Shown piece by piece: positions 59,494 through 64,000 of a DNA stretch of 64,000 nucleotides. The notes beneath the pieces were generated by a model. The model did no database searches, had not been told where the DNA came from, and saw only the letters and a list, made by a program, of their open reading frames with translations. Numbering within the stretch: position 1 is the stretch's first letter; each line of letters opens with the position of its first letter. The translations under genes were made by a program, and so were the position numbers. Source of the stretch: Streptomyces lincolnensis (GTDB lineage Bacteria > Actinomycetota > Actinomycetes > Streptomycetales > Streptomycetaceae); the NCBI RefSeq assembly GCF_001685355.1, contig NZ_CP016438.1, forward strand, positions 1,736,001-1,800,000, given 5' to 3'.

Positions 59494-60668
59494 CCGGAGA
59501 CGGCCTTCCCCCAGCCCTGAGCGAGGACCGTCTTGGCCTTGCTCTGCTGGGCCTCGGTCGGGAAGGAGGGCGTTCCGGAGACCTGCGGCAGCTTGGCGGC
59601 CGCCGCCTTGTCGAGGGTGCCGGCCTTCTCCATGGCGGTCATCAGGGCGGGGCGGGCGTATCCCTTGAGCCACAGGTTCTGGCCCTCGGTGCTGTAGAGG
59701 TACTCCTGCCACAGGCGGGCGGCCGCGGGGTGCGGGGCCTCCTTGTTGACGGCCTGGGAGTAGTACTGGGCGTACTGGCCGTCGCTGGGCACCGCGACCT
59801 TCCAGTCGACGCCCTTGGACCCGAACTCGTCGGCGTACCCGGCGTTCAGGTAGTCCCAGTCGATGCTGATGGGCGTCTCGCCCTTCTCGACGGTGGCCGG
59901 GGTCGACTCGACGGGCGTGTAGTTGCCGTTCTTCTTGAGCTTGGCGAAGAAGTCCAGGCCGGGCTGGATGTCGTCGAAGGAGCCGCCGTTCGCGAGCGCC
60001 GCCGCGTACACGCCGCCGAAGGCCGAACCCGACTGGGTGGGGTTGCCGTTGAGGGCGACCTGCCCCTTGTACTGGGGCTTGAGCAGGTCGGCGAAGCTGG
60101 TCGGGCAGGTCTTGACGCGCTTGGCGTCGCACCCGATGGAGATGTAGCCGCCGTAGTCGTTGTACCAGCGCGCCTGCGCGTCCTTCTGACCCGCCGGGAT
60201 GTCGTCGTACGACTGGACCTTGTACGGCGCGAGCAGGCCCTGCTGGGCGGCGCTGACCGCGAAGGAGCTGCCGAGGTCGAGGACGTCGGGGGCGCGGTCC
60301 TGGCCCTTGCGGGAGGTGACGGCGTTGATCTCGTCCTGGCTGGAGCCGTCGGGGCTCTCGACCTGGATCTTGATGCCGTACTTCTTCTGGAAGCCGTCGA
60401 TGAGGGCGCCGTAGTTGGCCCAGTCGCGGGGCAGCGCGATGGCGTGCAGCGTGCCCTCCTTCTTCGCCGCGGCGACCAGCTTGTCCATGCCGCCGAAGTC
60501 CGCGGCGGAGGTCGCGGTCGCGGCGTTCTTGCCGTCCGCGGTGGTGGACGCGGACTCGGGTGCGGCGCCGCAGGCGCTCAGGGCGAGCGCGGCGAGGACG
60601 GCGAGGGAACCGCCCACGACGGCTGTTCTCGGCAGGACTGTGTTCGACAAGGCCATAGACACGGACAC
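59490..60668 (-). CDS. ABC importer solute-binding lipoprotein
   Basis: 392-residue extracellular binding protein anchored by lipid. Signal peptide with lipobox 'LALSACG' near residue 33, then a type II periplasmic-binding fold ('LVAAAKKEGTLHAIALPRDW', 'FQKKYGIKIQVE', 'APDVLDLGSSFAVSA'). It resembles the iron, thiamine and 2-aminoethylphosphonate binding group; the substrate is unknown. GTG 60668 is chosen for its GGAG at proper distance; ATG 60656 is an alternative. First gene of the importer operon, under a candidate GntR operator at 60718. Confidence 0.88.
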   Translation of the reverse strand: MSVSMALSNTVLPRTAVVGGSLAVLAALALSACGAAPESASTTADGKNAATATSAADFGGMDKLVAAAKKEGTLHAIALPRDWANYGALIDGFQKKYGIKIQVESPDGSSQDEINAVTSRKGQDRAPDVLDLGSSFAVSAAQQGLLAPYKVQSYDDIPAGQKDAQARWYNDYGGYISIGCDAKRVKTCPTSFADLLKPQYKGQVALNGNPTQSGSAFGGVYAAALANGGSFDDIQPGLDFFAKLKKNGNYTPVESTPATVEKGETPISIDWDYLNAGYADEFGSKGVDWKVAVPSDGQYAQYYSQAVNKEAPHPAAARLWQEYLYSTEGQNLWLKGYARPALMTAMEKAGTLDKAAAAKLPQVSGTPSFPTEAQQSKAKTVLAQGWGKAVSG

Positions 60669-60717
60669 GGATGCTCCAGGGACGCACGAGGGTTGCGGAA
60701 GACACAGAAGGCGACTG

Positions 60718-60733
60718 ACTTGTCTGAACAAGT
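60718..60733. promoter_or_regulatory. perfect palindrome upstream of importer operon (candidate GntR operator)
   Basis: ACTTGT-ctga-ACAAGT, a perfect 6-bp arm palindrome 50 bases upstream of the binding-protein start. Its symmetry and TTGT..ACAA character suit a HutC-type GntR repressor, and such a gene lies divergently at 60887. Confidence 0.5.
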
Positions 60734-60816
60734 TGAGCCTCAGTAGGCACGCCTCAGGTGTCCTTCCCGTTAACTCCGGCAAAAGGATGTCCCTGGATTT
60801 CGCATCCGATCTCCCC

Positions 60817-60855
60817 CGTGACCAGCCGTCCCTGATGTCGATTAGGCTGGTCACG
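60817..60855. promoter_or_regulatory. inverted repeat over the GntR promoter
   Basis: Arms CGTGACCAGCC (60817-60827) and GGCTGGTCACG (60845-60855) are perfect complements, 17 bases apart. A plus-strand promoter (-35 TGACCA at 60819-60824, -10 TAGGCT at 60843-60848, 18-base spacer) is embedded in them. Binding would block it, suggesting autoregulation; alternatively the arms form an mRNA or DNA hairpin. Confidence 0.45.
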
Positions 60856-60886
60856 CTGTGCACAGCGACCGACTCGGAGGGGGAGC

Positions 60887-61627
60887 ATGGCGGCGCGACA
60901 CGAGGAGATCGCCGACGAACTGCGGCGGGCGATCGACCGCGAGGAGTACACGGTCGGCAGCCGGCTGCCTGCCGAGACGGAGCTCGCGGCGCACTACGGC
61001 GTCTCGCGCGGCACGGTCCGCCAGGCCGTCGCCGCCCTGACCTCCGAGGGGCTCATCGGCTCCCGTCAGGGCGCCCGGCGCGTGGTGCTGGCCAGCCGCC
61101 GCAGCCAGAGCTTCGCCGAACTGCGCAGCTTCGCCCAGTGGGCACGCGCGATGGGCCGCGCGGCCTCCGGAGTGGTGGTCGCCCAGGAGTACCGCCCGGC
61201 CACCGCCGAGGACGCCGTACGCCTCCAACTGCGCTCCGGCACACCGGTGTTGCACGTGCTGCGGGTGCGCGGCCTGGACGGCGAGCCGGTCCTGCTGGAG
61301 CGGACGGTGTACGCCGACTGGATCTCCCCCGCCGTCGAGGCCATCGAGCCGGACTGCCCGTCGGTGACCCAACGGCTGTACGACGACCGGGGGTTGGTCT
61401 TCGCCTACGGCGAGCACGTCATCGACGCGGTCGCGGCCGGCTCCCAGGACGCCGACCTGCTGGCCGTCCGCCGCACCAGCCCGCTGCTGCGGGTACGCCG
61501 GGTGACGACCACCCGGGAGGGGCGCCCGGTGGAGTGGTCGGACGACCGCTACCGCTCGGACGCCGTCAGCTTCAGCGTGCACAACTCCATGGACCACAAC
61601 GCGCTGGCCCGCAAGACGGCGGAGTGA
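60887..61627 (+). CDS. GntR family (HutC/UTRA) regulator of the importer operon
   Basis: 246-residue repressor: winged helix at about 5-70 ('YTVGSRLPAETELAAHYGVS', 'VRQAVAALTSEGLIGSRQGA') and a UTRA domain at about 90-235 ('RPATAEDAVRLQLRSGTPVL', 'LLERTVYADWI', 'PVEWSDDRYRSDAVSFSV'). It is divergent from the importer operon and thus its likely regulator, with the imported compound or a derivative as inducer. ATG with GGAGGGGG upstream. Confidence 0.9.
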   Translation: MAARHEEIADELRRAIDREEYTVGSRLPAETELAAHYGVSRGTVRQAVAALTSEGLIGSRQGARRVVLASRRSQSFAELRSFAQWARAMGRAASGVVVAQEYRPATAEDAVRLQLRSGTPVLHVLRVRGLDGEPVLLERTVYADWISPAVEAIEPDCPSVTQRLYDDRGLVFAYGEHVIDAVAAGSQDADLLAVRRTSPLLRVRRVTTTREGRPVEWSDDRYRSDAVSFSVHNSMDHNALARKTAE

Positions 61628-61699
61628 ACGTCCCGGGTCGCCGTCCGGAGGGGCGCCGGACCCGCGGGACCGGCCGACTCGGGCCAGGCGGCGGATTCT

Positions 61700-62884
61700 T
61701 CACGAACCGGAGCTGACCGCCGCGGCGGAAGCGAGGACCGGGGTCTCGGGGAGGTGGGGGTAGGCGGCCGTCCGGTGCTGGAAGGAGAGGATCTTCGGGT
61801 TCCGTACGACCCCGTCGCGCATCTCGATGGCCTTGCTGATCGTGGGGTCGGCCTCCCAGGCCGCGGGACCGCTCATGACCTTGCGCAGGTAGGGCAGGAG
61901 CGCCTCGCTGATTTCCCACGTCGCCGAGTTCCACAGGTGGGACGGGCTGTGATCCACGGCGTAGTAGTGACAGCCCGGCCCGACCGTGGACATCGGATCG
62001 CCGAAGGTGGTCGGACGGGCCCATTCGAAGCCCATGCCCTCGTCGCAGGAGACGTCGATGAAGAAGGTCCCCGGCCGGAAGCGGTCGAGTTCCTCGTCCG
62101 TGACGAACATCAGCGGCGCGTCGGTGTCCTGGAGGACACAGTTGACGATGACGTCGAAGCCGGCCAGGTACTCCGCCAGCGGCACGGAACCGGCCGCGGT
62201 GACGGCCCGCAGACGCGACGGATCGTCCTCCTGCTCCTCGAAGTGGCCCATCACGACCGACGGCATGGGCGAGGCCACCGCCGCCGCGGCGCGTTGGGTG
62301 AGCACCGTGACGTCGGAGACGCCCATGGCGCCCAGGCCGGTCACCGCGCCGCGCCCGGTGGCGCCGAAGCTGATGACCGCCGCCCGCAGGCGGCGCCCGT
62401 AGCTGCCGGTCAGTCCGCCGAGCTGGAGGGCGTGCAGCACCGAGGAGTAGCCGGCGAGTTCGTTGTTCTTGTGGAACACATGGACGCTGAAGGCGCCCGC
62501 GGACGTCCAGTGGTTCATGGCCTCCCAGGCGATGAGGGTCAGCCGTCGGTCGATGCCGAGCTGGGTCATCTTCTCGTCCTGCACGCAGTGCGGCCATCCC
62601 CACAGCACCTGGCCCTCGCGCAGCGCGGCGACGTCCTCGTGCATGGGTTTGGGCAGCAGCAACACGTCGCACTCGGCGAGGAGCTGCTCACGGGAGCGAA
62701 GGCCGGCCACCAGCGGGCGCAGCACGTCGTCGGCCACGCCGAACCGGTCGCCGTATCCCTGTTCGAGGAAGATCCTCTCGCGGATGTCCGGGGCGATCCG
62801 GTCGAGGTGGGCGGGGTGCAGGGGGAGGCGGAACTCGTTCTCCTTGCGGGAGGAGGCGAGTACGCCCAGGCTCAACAGACTCAT
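61700..62884 (-). CDS. N(5)-(carboxyethyl)ornithine synthase-like dehydrogenase
   Basis: 394-residue protein of the alanine dehydrogenase / PNT family. N-terminal 'ASSRKENEFRLPLHPAHLDR' and 'LLPKPMHEDVAALREGQVLW' match carboxyethylornithine synthase, which reductively couples pyruvate to the ornithine side chain; the NAD(P) site is 'AAVISFGATGRGAVTGLGAM'. The family also contains saccharopine dehydrogenase-like members, so substrate is not certain. Longer than the lactococcal enzyme, mainly at the C terminus. ATG start at 62884; no operon partner, convergent with the GntR gene. Confidence 0.8.
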   Translation of the reverse strand: MSLLSLGVLASSRKENEFRLPLHPAHLDRIAPDIRERIFLEQGYGDRFGVADDVLRPLVAGLRSREQLLAECDVLLLPKPMHEDVAALREGQVLWGWPHCVQDEKMTQLGIDRRLTLIAWEAMNHWTSAGAFSVHVFHKNNELAGYSSVLHALQLGGLTGSYGRRLRAAVISFGATGRGAVTGLGAMGVSDVTVLTQRAAAAVASPMPSVVMGHFEEQEDDPSRLRAVTAAGSVPLAEYLAGFDVIVNCVLQDTDAPLMFVTDEELDRFRPGTFFIDVSCDEGMGFEWARPTTFGDPMSTVGPGCHYYAVDHSPSHLWNSATWEISEALLPYLRKVMSGPAAWEADPTISKAIEMRDGVVRNPKILSFQHRTAAYPHLPETPVLASAAAVSSGS

Positions 62885-63252
62885 GCGGGTGCGGCTCTCT
62901 TCATGCCGGATGCGAAGTGCTCCGGCCTATGCCGTTCTCCGAGGGCGACGCCAAGACGGATGAGGCGTGCGAAGTGCGCTCGGTATCTCAACCGTACTCC
63001 TCTCCGGCACCCGCAGCCGACCCGTCGGGGGCGTCGCGGACCCCTCCTCACCGGGCGGGGAACATTCCCGGCGCCCCGGACGTTGTAAGGAGTGGTTGTA
63101 GTTGAAGTTTGCGAACGTGGAAGCGCCCGCGGAGTTCTGACAGCGGGCGTTTCGTCGTTCCGGGGGGTTTTCTTCGACGGTTGGCGGCCGGCAGCCCGGA
63201 ATCGCGCGAGTGCGCGTCTCCGACCTACTCGCCATCTCGAAGGAGACATCAC
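62885..63252. other. intergenic region and leader of the cold shock gene
   Basis: 368 bases without a gene. The left part holds the divergent promoters of the dehydrogenase and the cold shock gene; the right part is a probable long 5' leader (from about 63100) including the hairpin at 63121-63152 and ending with AAGGAG before ATG 63253. Confidence 0.5.
63121..63152 (+). terminator. terminator-like hairpin in the cold shock gene leader
   Basis: AAGCGCCCGC (63121-63130) pairs with GCGGGCGTTT (63143-63152), a 10-bp stem with one G-T pair and a 12-base loop, followed by a T-rich run (TTTCGTCGTT). It could be an attenuator or a thermosensitive leader element ahead of the cold shock gene, or simply a terminator. 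Confidence 0.5.
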
Positions 63253-63456
63253 ATGGCTCAAGGAACCGTGAAGTGGTTCAACCCGGACAAGGGATTCGGC
63301 TTCATCGCCCCCGATGAGGGCGGCGCCGACATCTTCGTCCACCACTCGGCGATCGACACGGGCGGTTTCCGCTCCCTGGAGGAGAACCAGCGGGTGGAGT
63401 TCACCGCCAGCCAGGGCCCCAGGGGCATGCAGGCCGACCAGGTCCGCGCGCTCTGA
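63253..63456 (+). CDS. cold shock protein (CspA family)
   Basis: 67-residue single-domain OB-fold nucleic acid chaperone. RNP1 is 'KGFGFIAP' and RNP2 'DIFVHHSAI', both intact, with '[11 protein letters not shown]' at the start. Binds single-stranded RNA and DNA and melts mRNA structure. ATG 63253 follows AAGGAGA. The next gene, 127 bases on, is a fatty acid desaturase, another cold-adaptation function. Confidence 0.95.
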   Translation: MAQGTVKWFNPDKGFGFIAPDEGGADIFVHHSAIDTGGFRSLEENQRVEFTASQGPRGMQADQVRAL

Positions 63457-63583
63457 GGCCACTCGATTCCGAGGCGGGTCCGCGGCGCGGGCCCGTCTCG
63501 TGCTGCTCTCCCACGCGTTTCCCGCAGCCCGGCGCCTTGCCCCCGCGCCGTCGGCAGCGGCCCACACATCCGAGAGGAACACC

Positions 63584-64000
63584 GTGAGCACTGAGACCGC
63601 CAACCGGGGCACCGAACCGGCGGATCGCACCGGGACGACGAAAGCACCGCCTGTCGGCCGCCGGGGCAGCGAGTACGCCGCCCTGTCCCGTGAGGTGAAG
63701 CGGAGCGGGCTGCTGAAGCGGCGGCCGGGCTACTACTCCGTCAAAGTCGGGGCGAACCTGCTTCTGCTGGCCGCCGGATGGACCGCGTTCGCTCTCATCG
63801 GGCCGTCGTGGTGGCAGCTGCTGACCGCCGCCTTCCTCGCGGTGATGTTCACGCAGACCGCGTTCATCGGACACGACGCCGGGCACCACCAGATCGCCGC
63901 CTCCAAGCGCGTCAACAACCTGCTCGGCCGTCTGCACGCCGACCTGCTGGTCGGCCTCAGCTACGGCTGGTGGATCTCCAAGCACAACCGGCACCACGCC
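63584..64000 (+). CDS. fatty acid desaturase (partial, 3' end outside window)
   Basis: Membrane di-iron acyl desaturase; the first 139 residues are visible. After a basic 45-residue N terminus come two membrane segments (about 53-70 and 72-90), the first histidine box 'IGHDAGHHQI' and the second 'SKHNRHHA' (HxxHH) at the window edge. Would insert double bonds into membrane acyl chains. GTG 63584 follows GAGAGGA. The third histidine box is beyond the window. Confidence 0.9.
   Translation, partial: MSTETANRGTEPADRTGTTKAPPVGRRGSEYAALSREVKRSGLLKRRPGYYSVKVGANLLLLAAGWTAFALIGPSWWQLLTAAFLAVMFTQTAFIGHDAGHHQIAASKRVNNLLGRLHADLLVGLSYGWWISKHNRHHA

Noticed and set aside
1..64000. tRNA, rRNA, transposase or integrase genes
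   Set aside because: Looked for cloverleaf-like sequences, DDE or tyrosine recombinase motifs and terminal inverted repeats; none was convincing.

Overview
The window is a high-GC (roughly 70% or more by eye) chromosomal segment of a Streptomyces-type actinomycete. The grounds are strong GC bias at third codon positions, frequent GTG and TTG starts, ATGA/GTGA/TTGA gene overlaps, several starts preceded directly by a -10 box without a ribosome binding site, and gene families typical of Streptomyces (SAV_2336-type proteins, DesK-like kinases, paired hemolysin-like CBS proteins, ECF41 sigma factor). From memory, S. coelicolor also carries bioFBAD and purB close together. No rRNA, tRNA, CRISPR array, transposase or prophage gene was recognised.

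Layout. 1-3936: biotin genes, bioF (cut by the window edge) divergent from bioB-bioA-bioD. 3958-8161: a large LuxR-type regulator, a secreted lipase and a methyltransferase. 8187-8827: a Fic-like toxin / RHH antitoxin pair with its own promoter-operator. 8885-12423: an MacB/FtsX-type ABC exporter. 12470-18095: F420-type oxidoreductase, a conserved unknown, a GNAT, two tandem CNNM/CBS membrane proteins and an SGNH hydrolase. 18102-20376: a broken DUF4326 gene, purB and a mismatch uracil glycosylase. 20446-24545: an unknown gene, then a two-gene ABC exporter divergent from a NarL-type two-component system. 24667-31286: regulators (ROK, GntR/UTRA, ECF41 sigma, MocR) around an alpha/beta hydrolase whose 3' end runs into about 0.9 kb of degenerate repeats. 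31440-42904: Tat-exported PhoD phosphatase, ACT-GNAT acetyltransferase, DUF885 peptidase, SDR, Imm21-like immunity protein, rhodanese, Lrp regulator and SbcCD nuclease.

43295-53215 is the accessory highlight: a VMAP protein with an effector-associated domain, a MoxR AAA+ protein, a giant vWA/SAV_2336 - NB-ARC - TPR protein, an opposing HExxH peptide hydroxylase, a candidate 60-residue precursor peptide, and a caspase-like protein ending in a matching effector-associated domain. This reads as a ternary NTP-dependent conflict or programmed-response system joined to a RiPP module. Several catalytic motifs in it are degenerate (MoxR Walker A and B, caspase His), which suggests regulated scaffolds or decay.

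53249-64000: YigZ, a SixA phosphatase, a CysRS-like protein, then an importer operon (binding protein, two permeases, ATPase) ending in a HAD-EEP phosphatase fusion and facing a GntR regulator with two nearby inverted repeats; then a carboxyethylornithine-synthase-like enzyme, a cold shock protein with a structured leader, and the start of a fatty acid desaturase.
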